From assembly GCA_026874595.1 (NCBI GenBank), contig CM049317.1, forward strand, positions 47,082,401 to 47,146,400: a DNA stretch of 64,000 bases, given 5' to 3'. The position numbers and the translations under genes were made by a program. Every line of letters begins with the position of its first letter. Position 1 is the stretch's first letter. Below, one piece after another: positions 44,711 through 57,796 of this stretch. The notes beneath the pieces are model-generated. The model had not been told where the DNA came from. It did no database searches and saw nothing but the letters and a program-made list of their open reading frames with translations. This stretch comes from Sipunculus nudus. Its lineage: Eukaryota > Annelida > Sipuncula > Golfingiida > Sipunculidae.

Positions 44711-47700
44711 TTGTGAAACTGAAGTACAGGCATGAGAGAAGACCAAGAGAAAATTCCTAAAAAATGGATGGGGGTCAGCCAGCTTCAAGTATTGTTGTGT
44801 AAGACAAAAGAGTTTATGAGGTAAATTTCTTGAAAATTCCTAAGTTTGAAATTCTAGAAATGTCCTGAAAATTCTCACGCTCATGATCTTGAGAGGGGAG
44901 TAACAAAGGACAGCGATCCAGCTCAAAGTAATCAAGTTACTCATCTATTGTACAAACTTACAAGTAGAGCTATGGTGATAAACTGAATTTGATCAATATC
45001 AGTATACTAATTATACACGCTACACATTACAATCGAGATACAGTTAACCCACCGGTCCCTGTAGTTTGCTGATTAATACGTCCGGAGACGTCATCAGATC
45101 TGTCATTTACAATCACAGTTGGATTCACAATGCACACATTTGGATTGAAAATGTCTGCTATTGGCCAACACAAAAGATCCAGGAACCTCCCATGATCACA
45201 TATTTGTATATAAGTATTGTATATAAGTATCAGTATCTCAACTAAGGCACTGTAATATTCGACATGTAAATTATAAAAAAAGGGAGAAAGCGGAGATGAT
45301 TTGACCAAAGTTAATAATCCATGTTAGATATGTTTTAACTGAAATAAGAGGGTATTAAAAATTATCTTAATTTTCCATTTTCAAATAGGAATAAACCACA
45401 TTTGACAAGTACGTTAAAACAAGCCAATTAGGTATACACAGTCAAACAAAGAAAAATTGCTGCCTGAATCCATTTTATTATGCAATAAGAAAAGTTGGTA
45501 ATGAGTCTAAGCGTATATATTAACTGAACTGAATCTTGAGTTTTCCTCATACGTTCACAAATACGTATTATATGATAAATGTATATTTGAAGAAATATAA
45601 TTAATTTCCCATCGGTGTTAAAGAAAATATAAGATATTTTATATATACAAACATTTAAAGAATCATGTTAATAATATGCCACTGTCGAAGGATAATAAGA
45701 AAACCTATTATGGTTCATAAATGGACGAGGACAAAAAAAACCCCAGAAAATATGAACATTTAATGAGTTCCATTGTACTGGGTATGTTTGTGTCAAATTG
45801 GGTCTCAAGAAACCATCAGTTACATAAATCTTTATACATTATAAGCTCTGTAAGTAACATTATGGTCTACATTTTTAAGTATAGAAGATCGAAACCATAT
45901 CTATCTGATGATTATCATGATAACAAAAGGGCTCAATAGGCCTAGTTTATGGACAAGAGGAAACAGTTTAATATATTTCGATATCACGTTAAATCATGTA
46001 AGCGCAACAGCTACTCTAATTAGTCTATACAGTTTGTACTGCATTTGAGTATTTTTTTTTATTTTCAGATCAGAATAAACAAGTCAATTATGTACACACT
46101 GTACGGTGTGATAAATGAAAATTGTGGCACGACTCCATTTAATTATACATTACGGAAAATGGTGGCCAGCTTAAAGTTATATGAAGATACATTTGATTAA
46201 TAAAATAAATGTGTAAAAGTAATTAATATTTCTAAAAGCAACTTAATAAAACAGATGAGTTAAAAAGTAAATTCATTGGACGTTTACCAAATAATCCTGA
46301 TTGACTGTACGCGTGTAATACACTCATGGACTAGCCAGCTTTAAGATAAATGAATGAAATACTACAAATTATACAGCGAAGTTGTGGGTTTAATCTCAAT
46401 ATTTCATTGCAGGAATTTCATTAAGGAAAATCAGCCAAGTAGATTATTCATGAGATAACAGATTCATAACATTTAGATAATTGCTAAATGAGATCTCCAT
46501 AAGGGGTTCATATCATTTTATTAGACGACAACTTGAAATATATTAAGATAAATGTATAAAAACAAACCTAATAGAAATTATGGTGGAAACTAGAAAAACA
46601 GTTTGAAGAACACTTGCATTTATTTCAACACACCAAATCAAATTTATTAAAGTTATAAATATTCAACATGTTAAGCTTGAGACCAATGACATGATAATTT
46701 ATTCTAATTCATGAATAATATTTTCAACATTTGTTTATATTTCCTCCATATATTTAATTTACCGAAACCTTGTATTACAAGATTTAGTTCACTCATGCTC
46801 CAGGACCAACTGAATATCTGAAACATTTGTGGAATCACAGATTTTAAGCTTATTTGAAGTACTTTATGGAAATAATGAGATCTAAAACCATAATACAGGA
46901 CTGCTATGATAAAACAATGAAAATGTGTCAGTCTAGTAATGACTGGGTAGATTTTAAAGGGACTTATTCACAAACCAAGCATGTTAAATATTCTTGAAAT
47001 ATATGGTTTCTGCCTCAGAATACTATGATATCGGCCAAAATTTCCTACTAAACCCGTTTGCTCACTCCTGCACACGAGTCTGAACAAGTTTGCAGCAACT
47101 GCAATCAGTGGTCCAAATCATCAACAAAGAGCGCATACCACCTGATGAATCAATATTTTCAAGCTTAAAGTCAGTGTTTCTTCTTTCGGGTTTCTTCTCT
47201 TTGTTTGAGAGTTGCTCGCACATCTGGTTGTGCAATGGTGTTGTGTTTGTGGTTCTCAGGCATTTTTTTTTTCAGAAACCAGTGCCGGCGGGCAACATTT
47301 TATATTTACGAAAAAATATGTTCATATGTTCAGGAAAAAGCATGAAAATAAGAGATTTTTTTTTTGCTATACAGGTAACAGCACCTCATAACAAAGGAAA
47401 TCTGATCAAAATTGTATTATTTTATCCTTTTGAAAAATGAAAATCACAATTTTTTTATGAGGAGGGGGCTAAATTCACGCAGGTGGTGCCTGAAAACCAT
47501 ACCTTTGATTGGTGAAGAGGCAAATGTGGACTGTGTTCTCATATACAGACCCTTGACAACGTATAAATCAAGCGAATAGATTGCTAGAAAAAAATTAAAT
47601 TCAGCCAATATGAACTTATATTGCATAACAAACATATACTATTGCAAATGAATATGTACCTTTAAGGATATTTTATAACTGAACAAACTTGTAATCCTCA

Positions 47701-48235
47701 TCCGCATAGAATAAGGCTTATAGATATGTAAGGCCAACCTGTAAAGCAGTTGAAACCAAAGGGACCAAAATAATCAGATAAACAATTCCTTTATTTTCAT
47801 AGTTGCACCATTTCCAGTTGATCTCACATTTGTACATATAGCTATTTCTATATAATATGAATGTTTTGAATAAACAATAAATAAAAATAAGTAAATATAA
47901 TAAATATCACAAAAAATATAACAGTTTTTGCAAATATAAACCAGAGCCATTTATCTGATGTACAGCTTTGATAAGAGCAGTTGATGAAATGCAATTATTT
48001 ATGGATATAAAGGTCGTTTTTCAGTCTGTGATTAGAACAAAGTTATGAGAAAAAAAAATTAACAGCACAAATTAAGAATCACAACTGCACATTTTCAGGA
48101 TGACATAAACATATATGTAAATTTCAATTTTAATTGTCTGATGCATACAAGATGTTTTTCATCAGAAAGCAAAGAGTATGTCAAGACTTGGCAATATCCC
48201 CTTTAAAAAGGCTCCTCCATGCCAAAAGAAGATTA
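44711..48235. other. No gene recognised
   Basis: Long AT-rich stretch downstream of COPA. A minus-strand frame at 45,308-45,027 and a plus-strand frame at 47,090-47,440 are the only longer ones. Neither resembles a known protein. I see no RNA gene or transposon. Confidence 0.5.
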
Positions 48236-48239
48236 AATA

Positions 48240-48800
48240 GGTAAGGTCTTTTCTGTGTGCCACATTTAGTGGGGAATACTTTTCAGTGTGTGATATTTGT
48301 TGGATGCTGGCTTTCTGTCTTTGTACCACATTGACTAGAGGCTAGTTTTCTTTACCGTACTTTCATAGTTTGGATATTCTTTCCCCATGTGCCACTTTTC
48401 AGTGTGCCACAATTACTGGTTTGTGGCATTTCACTCTGTGTGTTATATTTCTGGATGTTTATTTGATCTTTGGTCTCACTGCAAAATTTGTTTTCAGTCT
48501 TTGTGCCCCATATATTCCCCTGCTAGGAGGTATTCCTAGTTTTGTATTGTTTGGTTGGTCAAGTGTTTTGTTGATTTTGGTTACTTGGTTGGTTTGTCTA
48601 TTAGCCACCAAGGAGTCACACCATGACACAAATAGTGGCTTCGGTAGCAGGTAACACTTAAGATCAGTGCGGGTCCAGGGGGAGGCAGGCATGTGGTCTC
48701 TGACTGCCTTTAGTTGCCTTTCCAATCTGTGTGGCAGATTTACTCTTGATTACTTATTTCTGGATGTCTGTTGGTGCCAGATACGGAAAAAATATATCAA
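48240..48800 (+). repeat. Degenerate TGTGCCACATTT-type repeat
   Basis: Variants of TTTTCAGTGTGYCAYATTT and TTTCTGGATGT recur irregularly (near 48,258, 48,282, 48,310, 48,388, 48,400, 48,437, 48,449, 48,495, 48,730 and 48,760). This indicates an old tandem repeat with strong decay. The 94-codon frame here is probably a consequence. Confidence 0.4.
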
Positions 48801-48862
48801 GGAAACTGAAGCCTGCTGTGTCAAGTTAAAGGAAATTGTGTCCTATATAACTCAGATATACC

Positions 48863-49706
48863 TTTATTAATAATATTTCAGGAAAAAAAAGAGGAAGTCA
48901 CAGAAATAAGTTGATTTCTTTAATAGCTGAAAAATTAAAATTGCATTATTTACTTAAACTCATTTTGACACTGCTTGGTCTGTGAGAAACCCAATACACC
49001 TAAATTTATGTGGATTTACATCATGCATTGTCTAGACAGGTATTTAATTTTCTTCTACCATGAACACCGTCTGTCTGTTTGAAAATAATACAAGTGACAA
49101 TCAGGATCTTGTGCCTGCCGGACTGATTACCAGCGGTCGAAGCAATACAAGATTAAGTGATGGCTGGTTATATCTCAACACCTCCACCTTTCTGGTCACC
49201 TGCTGTAGAACCGATTTCATTTTCATGCTGTTAGAATTCTAAGAATTCCATCTTTTCAGTGTTTCACAAAGTTTCAATTTTTGTGATCTCACCATACAGA
49301 AAACTACACAGATCATATCATTTCTTGCCTGAATTATTTAATATGCTGGAAAAAATCTTTGTTCATTATGAACAGATAATGTCACAGATCTCATATTATT
49401 TTTAATATGAATAATATACCCATGGAAAGATCTGTTAATTTAAATAATAACAAACTTCTGCTTTGAATATAATTAATGTTTATGACATGTAGATTGGGCG
49501 TCTTAAAAAGTTCTATTTTCAAGATAAATCGCTTTTTGCGAATATCCAAAATTTGAAACCCTTACAAACAAAAAAACAACCACAGTATTAAGTCCTTTTG
49601 AAAATGAAACAGGCTGATAGTAGTGAGTCCAGCTTTACTCTTCTTTGACTTGTCTCACCGATACTGACGCTATACTCCGGAATGCTGATGGACCTAACAG
49701 CCGTAT
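48863..49706 (-). other. COPA: COPA 3' untranslated/downstream region
   Basis: Sequence following the COPA stop codon. The first exact AATAAA I find on the minus strand is at 48,868-48,863. The common variant ATTAAA occurs earlier, around 49,400 and 49,340, so the true transcript end is uncertain. A 60-codon plus-strand frame at 49,060-49,242 is regarded as chance. Confidence 0.4.
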
Positions 49707-49766
49707 TTATCGGAACTGTATTGGACTAATACGAAGACCTATGCAATCTTTGCCAATTTCTGTCAC
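49707..49766 (-). CDS. COPA: Coatomer subunit alpha (alpha-COP), terminal coding exon
   Basis: Alpha-COP is the largest scaffold subunit of the COPI coat, which buds vesicles for Golgi-to-ER and intra-Golgi transport. Its N-terminal WD40 propeller binds dilysine cargo tails and its C-terminal domain binds epsilon-COP. This exon encodes the final 19 residues, VTEIGKDCIGLRISPIQFR, then TAA. The ending is nearly invariant in animal alpha-COP as I remember it (usually SPLQFR). The acceptor is strong: TTTTGTTTCAG precedes 49,766 on the minus strand. It starts in phase 0, matching the end of the previous exon. The bulk of the gene lies beyond the window. Identification is by direct recognition of the peptide. 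Confidence 0.93.
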   Translation of the reverse strand: MTEIGKDCIGLRISPIQFR

Positions 49767-50564
49767 CTGAAACAAAACAAAGATTCCCTTTCATCACCCT
49801 GACAAGCATTCTTTTACAAAGTAATATTAATTAAAAAAACAAAAGTATTTTCCAATTTTTAATCACCTGAGGACCTGGTTATCCACGTAAGTGTTCCCCA
49901 TGGACATAGAACAACTCATTTGTATTCATCTTAACATTACCTTACTACACAACTAAAAATTATTTTCTTGAAAAGATTATATTTCTTAACAAAAAATATA
50001 TTTTCCGTTGACGAGTTATCCTCAAGATATTTTTTCTTGATTTATAGGCAGTATGCTTAAAGTCAAAATATATCTAGATTTTCTGAAGACAAGATATATT
50101 AACTTATCATATGATGAACTTTCTTCATCATAATATCCAAAGACAATATTTCTTGCCATTTTATATCTATTTCTGATAACAAGAAATATTATCTTATCAA
50201 GAGAAAAAATTCTTATCATAAGAGAAATTTTCTTTATCTTGTCCCACTCCCTAGAAAATTTTCTCAAGTAAGAAATTATAGAGTGGGGCAAGAAAATTTA
50301 TCTTTTCAAGAAAATTATTTTTGGCAGTGTAAATATGAAGATGAATAAAGCATTAATCAATAATTCAATTCTAGGGAGAACAACTTTGTACTCCCATTAC
50401 TTGATTGAAATTGTTAAATAAGGACAATACTGTGACAGTTATTGTTAAAACAAGTTTATATTCACAAATGTCAATATCATAACATAAAACAAATTAATTT
50501 AGCGGACTGATTTTAAGTAATTTCCATTGTATTTTCAAACACTGATGAGGTAAATAAACTGTAC
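49767..50564 (-). other. COPA: COPA last intron (798 bases)
   Basis: On the minus strand it begins GTACAG (50,564) and ends TTTGTTTCAG (49,767), so it obeys the GT-AG rule. About half of it is a MITE (49,942-50,332). Confidence 0.9.
49942..50332. mobile_element. MITE inside the COPA last intron
   Basis: The left end (CACAACTAAAAATTATTTTCTTGAAAAGATTATATTTCTT) and the right end (minus strand TTTACACTGCCAAAAATAATTTTCTTGAAAAGATAAATTTTCTT) form imperfect terminal inverted repeats of about 40 bases. The interior is packed with TTTCTTG/CAAGAAA and AAGATAT/ATATCTT motifs in both orientations. No protein is encoded. The superfamily is not identified. Confidence 0.75.
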
Positions 50565-50646
50565 CTGGGTAACCCTGCATGTTTGACCTTTGAACTCTGG
50601 CTGATAACAGGTGCCACTGAGTGGACATTTCGCCACAGGTTTTCCC
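50565..50646 (-). CDS. COPA: Coatomer subunit alpha, penultimate coding exon
   Basis: On the minus strand, TTTATTTTCAG is followed by an 82-base exon and a GTACAG donor. One leading base completes a split codon. The remaining 81 bases give 27 residues starting [20 protein letters not shown] and ending RVTQ. This corresponds to the penultimate segment of alpha-COP, within the C-terminal domain that pairs with epsilon-COP. The CPLSG-CY-PEFKGQ-CRVT pattern, with three conserved cysteines, is characteristic. Phase joins exactly to the terminal exon at 49,766. The exon's leading base implies the preceding exon ends two bases into a codon, typically the Arg of a YRGKP motif. Intron positions appear to match those of vertebrate COPA as I recall them. 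Confidence 0.93.
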
Positions 50647-51099
50647 CTGAAAATAAACGTATACATTCTATATCATGATGTCATCTTAGTTCAGTGAAAT
50701 AAAAGAATATGACACAGAAAATGAAACCTAGACTTGAACTCCACATCATGATCTTTAACTGATGAAGAATGGTTGTCAAAAATAAGACTGGGTCACAGTT
50801 GATCTTTAAATCTACAGTTAATCAGTCAGACTGTAGCCTGCTTTTGTCAGCTACGATGCTGGTATCTTCTGTGATAATGGTATTAAAGCCTAGGAGATTA
50901 CGATCAATGTCCAGCTCCCTTGCCTGGCATTGAAACATACTTGCATTCTATCATTGGCAGACTACCGTGACCTAAAGTTGATAGGTCAATGAAGCATGAC
51001 ACAAGACTGGATTGCTTCTAATACATGACCACTTATGAATCAGATTGCACTAAGTTCATGCCTCTATTGCAGCACAAACAGAAAAACTGTGTGGCAGCC

Positions 51100-51860
51100 T
51101 TTTATATAGGTTAAATTGTTTTACAGCCTGAAACACAAGCAAGTCAGTCTTGAACACAGGTGCAACTGTGTCACAGTTAGGACACAGGTACATCTGTGTA
51201 ACAGTTTAGACACAACTAAAAACAAAACTTTATATCAGATAGACATAAACACAACTTTATATCAGTTAGGACACTGGCACAACTGTGTTACAATTTAGAC
51301 TCAGCCACAACTGTCTGATAGACTTGACACAGCCATAACTGTGTAACAGTCTTGACACAGCAAAAACTATGTTACAGGGTTGACACAGGGACAACTATGT
51401 AACAGTCTACACACAGCTAAACTGTGTTACAGTTCAGACACAGCCACGACTCTTGACACAGCCACAACTGTGTTACTGTCTTGACACAGCCACAACTGTG
51501 TTACTGTCTTGACACAACCACAACTGTGTTACAGTTTTGACACAGGCACAACTGTGTTACAGTTATGACACAGCCACAACTATGTAATAGTCTAAACACA
51601 ACCACAACTATGTAACAGTCTACACACAGCCACAACTGTGTAACAGTCTTAACACATGCACAACTGTGTAACATTCTTGACATAGCCACAACTGTGTAGC
51701 AGTTTAGACCCAGCCACAACTGTGTAAGTCTTGACACAGCCACAACTGTGTAACATTCTTTACAAAGCCACAACTGTGTTACAGTCTTGACACAGGTGAA
51801 ACTTGGTAACAGTTTAGACATAAACACATCTGTATTTCAGTTTAGACATAGTCTGACCGA
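51100..51860 (+). repeat. 28-bp minisatellite, about 27 copies
   Basis: The unit is close to CTTGACACAGCCACAACTGTGTTACAGT, with frequent TTTAGACA and GTAACAGTC variants. Within each unit ACAGCCACAACTGTGT is partly self-complementary (ACA-ACTGTGT). Copies near 51,455-51,540 are almost identical and edges are diverged. Two further decayed units lie at about 52,100-52,160. The minus-strand frame 51,827-51,501 is a by-product with a 28-residue period. Confidence 0.93.
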
Positions 51861-53515
51861 CTGACTGACTGAAAATATTTTATGCTTTGTTGAGCAACTA
51901 CAGGTTGTTGTAGTCAAGACTTCAGCCCTGTGCTCTACTTGGGCATAATTTGAGAATTTTTATAATTTGATGGAGCGGATAGATGTGATGCCACACAAGC
52001 CAAGCAAGGAGCCGCGAGAGAATGCCACCATTTTACCCATACCAGTGACCTCAGGAAAGCCACAGCACCCACAGCCACAGAGGCCAGGCGGGATACAAAC
52101 ATAGCCACAACAGTTAAGACACAGCCACAACTTTCTAACAGGGTAAACACAACCAAACTGTGTCAGACAACTGGGCATGGCTGAATGTTAACAACCTGTC
52201 TGACTACACTTAAAACATACAATTATTACGTAATGTATGGTTATTGCATTATAATATAAACTAAAGTTTAAAATAGAGGTCAACAGAACTGAGTGTGTAC
52301 AAGGTTAAAGTATTTCTTTTCTAAACTTATTTAAAATAGCCTTTCGTAATAAAAGTGGCTTTGCAGTAGTTCAGAGGTGAAGGAGTAAAAGTTAAACCAC
52401 AAAAGAAATACCGGGCATTTCCAACAATATAATTTATGAATTATAAAAGAATTGAGACATAGCTAGGTATACACAAGCAAATGTTTTTGACTGCAACAAA
52501 AACCTTTTTATTACGTTTTCAATTTTAAAAGGTCTCTGCCAAAAGTCATCTCCGATGTAGGCAGTGACAAATGTACACAAGAGAGAAATATAAACTGTGC
52601 TGTAGCCGGGCATTATCCACAGCCTCTCTCAATCCCCACAATTCATCCATCATTCCCCAGACTGCACAAGTAAATGGCATGGACGAGTATCCAATTCTCA
52701 GTATGTAACAGAATTTCAATAACGGCCAGAGCCCACAGCTGGGAGAGAATAACCAGACAGGTCTGACGCAAATACAAAAAACAGCATTGTTCAGGGAAAT
52801 CAATACATGTAAGACCGGCTCAACAAAAATATCCCTCAAAAACATGGCTAGACTTGATAACAATAGGCAGTGGCCTTGAGCTGGTCATATATGACCTTTT
52901 GAGCTGATCTGCAGTAGATTTATTGTGGCTGCGAATCGTGTTCATCTATATGGCATCTCCTATTTATTGTCATTTCTCATACAGACCGGTGAGATGAATC
53001 ACCATTACAAGTATACATTAAAAACACTAATTTGTTACAGAAAATGTTTGCTTCTCCTGGCACAAGGACATGGAAGATTAATTTGTGTCTGGATGAACAT
53101 CACCACAGCTCAGGTCAATGAAAAAAGACCAGAGTATCTGTCCACTCTTAATTATAATGAGAAACGTTTTTATGCCTTCAGCGCAATAAACACTCAGGAA
53201 TCTGTGAGAGGTTCAATGCAGTATTCACATCAGGTCAATCAGATGTTGATACCTGTCACCATTTGATGATCACTCTACACAGGTAGAATTTATTGAGCTC
53301 TTTCCTGCTTAATGTTACAAATCATAATCTCACATTTATACTCCTCACAGTGTTTAATTTTGATTCCAGCTGTAGATTACTTGGATAATATTAAAGTGTT
53401 TGAAGGTATTGATGAATAGCTATTATAATGGGCTGCAACTAGATACCACTGCACCGATCAAATATTACAATCGTATCATCAGATAACCATGTCACCTAGC
53501 ACAGCAATATTTGAT
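51861..53515. other. No exon recognised
   Basis: Contains a GC-richer patch (51,960-52,090) and another at 52,540-52,860 that is open for 105 codons on the minus strand. Neither resembles a known protein. The 113-codon plus-strand frame at 52,925-53,266 is likewise unrecognised. Confidence 0.5.
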
Positions 53516-53519
53516 CATC

Positions 53520-53795
53520 CAACATCAGACAGAATGAAATGTCTAACAATCACCCATCCTTATATAAGGCATGTATGGTTGCAATATTTTATTAATTAGA
53601 AATGAGTTTGAGAGCAGCTGATCAGCTGTTTCCTATTAATTACATTTATATCAGCTAGAATATTATTCCTAATAATTATATCAGACAGAAAGCAATATGT
53701 AACAATTACTCAACCTTACGTATGGCATGTATGGTTAAATTATTTTATTAATTAGAAAGGAGTTTATTAGCATCTGATCGGTTGTTTCAAAATAA
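53520..53795 (+). repeat. ~156-bp imperfect tandem duplication
   Basis: ATCAGACAGAA, GGCATGTATGGTT, TATTTTATTAATTAGAAA and AGC..CTGATC..TGTTTC occur in the same order in two adjacent copies (from about 53,524 and 53,682). Confidence 0.75.
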
Positions 53796-55443
53796 TTATA
53801 TATTGATTTGGAAATCAACAGGAAGTCTGTTACATGAACAAGAGGGAAAATTGGCTTTGAATCTATATTGATTTACGCAATGTGTTAACTATTGTATACT
53901 GTATTGTCAACATATTATATTACAGGATACTGTGTCATCACAGCCATAGTTTGGGTACCTGCTCTGTAGGACGTTCACCTGGACAATATTTCTTGAGCAC
54001 CTTGATGCCTCATAAATTAAGCCAAGCATTCTGAATCTGTCATCAATCACGTGCAAAAACTGGGGAAACTCCCTTATCACTAATCAATAAAGATAATAAT
54101 GCATGATCATAAAGAGTTTCTAAACACCGAAATTACTGACAACTCCATCAGAGCAGCCCTGATCCCTAATCAATTTAGGGAATAACCCAATCAGGGAAAC
54201 ACCCTACTCCCTGATCATTAGGGTAAACCCCCTAATAAATGATCTGGTAGACAAAACTCTGATCAGTTTAACACAAGAAAACTCAAATCCTAAAAATTCT
54301 GGCCATTTTCTAATCAGTTATTATTTCTAACTTTAACTTTGTTTAAGGCCAAAGACTAAGTCCAAATGTTGGGGTTAATCTAAAGAAAACTTACACAGTG
54401 CACTGCTTAACAATTGACAACTGCACTGTAAATATCACACACAATTTTATGTTGAATCATCTATTTCTGTATGAGAAAAACAGGCAACAGATTATCAATG
54501 CAATGCCTACATAAACTTAGGTAATTTTGGTGGTTTTATGCACCAAATAAAAGAAAAGTTGACTGGCCAAGCTAAAGGCTTTAATTTGAAATATGTGTTA
54601 GTCACTGTCAGTCACGCAAAACCACAACAGGTATAAAATACCAATAAAATACAATACAAGGCTCTTTCATCCAATAACTGTCAAAGAGTCTAATTATAAA
54701 ATGATTCATGAAACTGCCAGGTTTAACTTGCCCGACAGGATGTCTTATTGTCTACAAAAACTTCAGCTTGGTGGATTTTAAACAAATTATACATGGAGTT
54801 CAAAGACCTGATGTCCTGTCAGCTAATGTCCAGGGGACAAAGCAAACTAATCAAGCAAACTACAGAAGCTGATAAACATAGCTTTACTGTGATACTTTAG
54901 AATAGAATAAAAATAAAATTTGTGTTATTGATAACTTCATAACATAAAAATGATGCAAATAAAAACCATGGAATCTGTAACATCAAATAAACAAAATACT
55001 ACAGGTGTGGCTAAGACACACACTCTTCTGTCTGAATGGGTTGTCAGCTTATTATTTGTTCCCAGCTCAGACTGTGATACAACCATGTATTTATAGAAAT
55101 CGCTTCTAAATATAACTGAATCACAGGTACAGTCACTAGTCTTATGAAACCAATGAAGTCATTTGTGAAAAGAGAAATAGCAAACTGTAAGGAAATCAAT
55201 TCACCTGTAACTGAGAAATTTATTTTTTCTCCATGAATCTTACTGAATGGACCAAATATAGTGAAACTTCATAACACTTAGTGACATTTATTACTAATTA
55301 TTTGCCAAGATTCGTTTGTACTTGTCATGATGTCTCACTGAAAGGTACATAACCCAATGCAAATTATATCATTAAATTGTGAAATTACTGCTAATTGTCC
55401 CTTTACTATTACAATTTAAACCTGCATAAAAAGAACTAAAGGT
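53796..55443. other. No exon recognised
   Basis: Short irregular repeats of CCCTGATCNCTAATCA-type sequence occur at about 54,070-54,250. The rest is AT-rich DNA without recognised features. Confidence 0.5.
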
Positions 55444-55458
55444 AGAGTCGCTAATCTT
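55444..55458. repeat. LINE target-site duplication, left copy
   Basis: AGAGTCGCTAATCTT is identical to 59,076-59,090 and borders the poly(A) side of the LINE. Confidence 0.92.
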
Positions 55459-55766
55459 TTTTTTATTACTCAAAAAAATTAGAGACAGTAATAACACCCA
55501 TGATTACAAGACAGTACACCAAAACAGTTACAAAAACAACACACAAAAAGAATATACAAAAAGGGTACTAAATACAAAATACATATATACATACAAATTA
55601 ACCTGTTTGTTCAAAGTACAGTATGACTAACAATTTATCACATTTTCCATCTATATATAATTTTTGAAATACTTGTAATGTTAAATTAAACAAGCTCAAT
55701 ATTATTGTTTTCCTTTATATGTCAAATATATTATGTCTTACAAATTATCTATTGTGTAGTAATGGA

Positions 55767-56730
55767 TCAAGTTTCCATTGTCCTTCTGATATTTTGCCAC
55801 GAAAGTTTCCATTTTTTTTTGGGTTTTTTTTCTGCAGGCTTATCTGTACATTTAATCTTTCTTTGATAATCCATGTATTTTTTAAAGTTTTCAAGGTTTA
55901 TCTGAACAGAATCTTTAGTTCTATATATAAAAGCTTTTGCATGTATAAGAATTTTATTTTCCATTCTCATATTCTTTTCAGATATTCCTAAAATAATATT
56001 CCTTTCTGTAAATAAACTAATTGGTAAACCATAAAAAATGCTTATATCTTGCCAAAACCTTTTAACAGTAGAACAATTACAAAAGAAATGCTCATACTTT
56101 TCTACCTCTGTTTGGCAAAACCTACAATATGGGTCTTCAGTAAAACCAAACTTATATAATATCTCTTTAAGATATAAAATAATGATGGAGTATTTTACAC
56201 TGAAACTTGCTCCTTTTTCTTCCCACTCTTTAAAACTGACTGGATTCCCATTCACACCAAATAAGTGTTTTACATATATATATACCTGACTGATAAAGTG
56301 ACTTACAGAAGAACGGTTTGCCTTTTATTTTAATATTCCTATTATTCCATATGCAATAAGATAACTCTGGAATACGAACTTGCTTCTATGCAATAAACAT
56401 ATCTATGTATACATCTTGCATTGAACCTTTTAGACAGTTTTTGGTATAATTACACTCTAACAATAATTTTGTGTTCCCATATATATCACAAAATGAGTCT
56501 ATAAACAACTTCCAATCTTTTTTGGTTTTATCTAAATATCTTTTAATCCACATTACATGTTGCGCTTTTATATAGCAATCACTACTGAACATATTCAGCC
56601 CCCCATTTCCAAATGGTTTTATCAGTAGATCTCTTTTAACTCTTCCCTTTTTCTGTCTCTTCCATATAAAACACCATAATATATTATTTAATCTCTTTTT
56701 ATAAGTTTCCGGCATATTGAAATTAGCCAA
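55767..56730 (-). pseudogene. LINE ORF2 C-terminal region with zinc-knuckle
   Basis: Two frames, 56,730-56,386 (WKRQKKGRVKRDLLIKPFGN, thumb/linker region) and 56,255-55,767 (FGFTEDPYCRFCQTEVEKYE followed by HFFCNC), represent the post-RT domain. The Cys/His cluster corresponds to the zf-RVT-type domain seen in L1/Tx1 elements. The tail is Lys-rich. Confidence 0.8.
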
Positions 56731-56873
56731 GAGATGAGAGAGTTTAGAAAAACAGTGTTTTAACTATTAAAATTCGCCCTTGCAATGTTAAATATTTTTG
56801 TTTCCACATGTTTGTTATATCATATATGCTATTAATTTTATTTTCAAAATTTAATGTATTACTCATTTCTGTA

Positions 56874-57796
56874 TTATATGATATATGTGCCTCGCACTTT
56901 CACACATTTTGACCACACTAACCCTAAAGGTTTACTATTGCCATCTTTGTTTTTTTCTAACCACATCGCTTCAGTTTTATCATTATTAATGTGTAAACCT
57001 GAACATTTAGTAAACTCTCTGAACAAATCTAGAACAGTTTTAAGCGAGTCCAAATCTTTCAAGATATCAGTGGTGTCATCAGCATATAAAACCAAATTTT
57101 ACCTCCTTATTTTAATCTTTATACCATGAATGTCTTGATTATTCCTAATATTAACTGCAATTATTTCTAAACAGATAATAAATAAATAAGGTAATAAGGG
57201 GTCTCCTTGTCTAACTCCTCTTCCTATTTTAAAATATCCTGAAGAATGTCCATTATTCATGATACAAGCTTCCACATCTTTATACAATACTTTAACCCAT
57301 TAAATAAATGATTCACCAAAATTAAATCTTTTTACGCTGCAAAAATAAACTGCCATTCCACTGTATCGAACGCTTTTTCAAAATCGATTATTGCCAATAA
57401 ACCATTTAATTTACATTTATCTATATAAAATAAAGAATCTTAGATGGTTCTAATTGCCTCTGTCATAGACGTATTTTTACATATCCAAATTTGTTTCGAT
57501 GTATGATTTTTGACAAAACATGTTTAACTGTAAATGATAAGGCTTTAGTCATTATTTTTTAAATCAGTGTTTAATAACAAAATTGGACGCCAATTCTTTA
57601 ATTTTGTTCTATCTTTATCTTTCTTCTCAATTAATGTAATTACAGCCTGCCGCTGTGATGGAGTCAGGCTACCCTGGTCAAGTGAAAAATTAAAACTATG
57701 CACAATTATAGATCCTATTTTATTCCAAAAGGTTTTATAGAACTCTGCTGTTAATCCATGGTTCCCTGGTGATTTGTCCTTTTTAAATGTTTTCAA
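56874..57796 (-). pseudogene. LINE reverse transcriptase core (broken)
   Basis: The RT copied the element's RNA at a nicked genomic target. Frames 57,796-57,545, 57,287-57,099 and 57,095-56,874 together cover fingers and palm. The first has SPGNHGLTAEFYKTFWNKIG and a K-WRPI-LLN block, the second GRGVRQGDPLLPYLF, the third VLYADDTTDI. Gaps between frames correspond to frameshifts or stops, so no continuous protein could be made. The sequence resembles the L1/Tx1 clade more than CR1 or RTE. Confidence 0.88.

Noticed and set aside
45027..45308. Minus-strand 93-codon frame as a terminal exon of another gene
   Set aside because: The C-terminal half looks protein-like, but I recognise no family and see no convincing acceptor.
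51501..51827. 108-codon minus-strand frame with Cys/Val-rich repeats
   Set aside because: It reads through the 28-bp minisatellite and repeats every 28 residues, as expected from the repeat alone.
52546..52863. 105-codon minus-strand frame as an additional COPA exon
   Set aside because: The sequence shows no similarity to alpha-COP and lacks suitable splice sites at matching phase.
56038..56289. Plus-strand frames over the LINE
   Set aside because: They are antisense shadows of the LINE ORF2 remnant.
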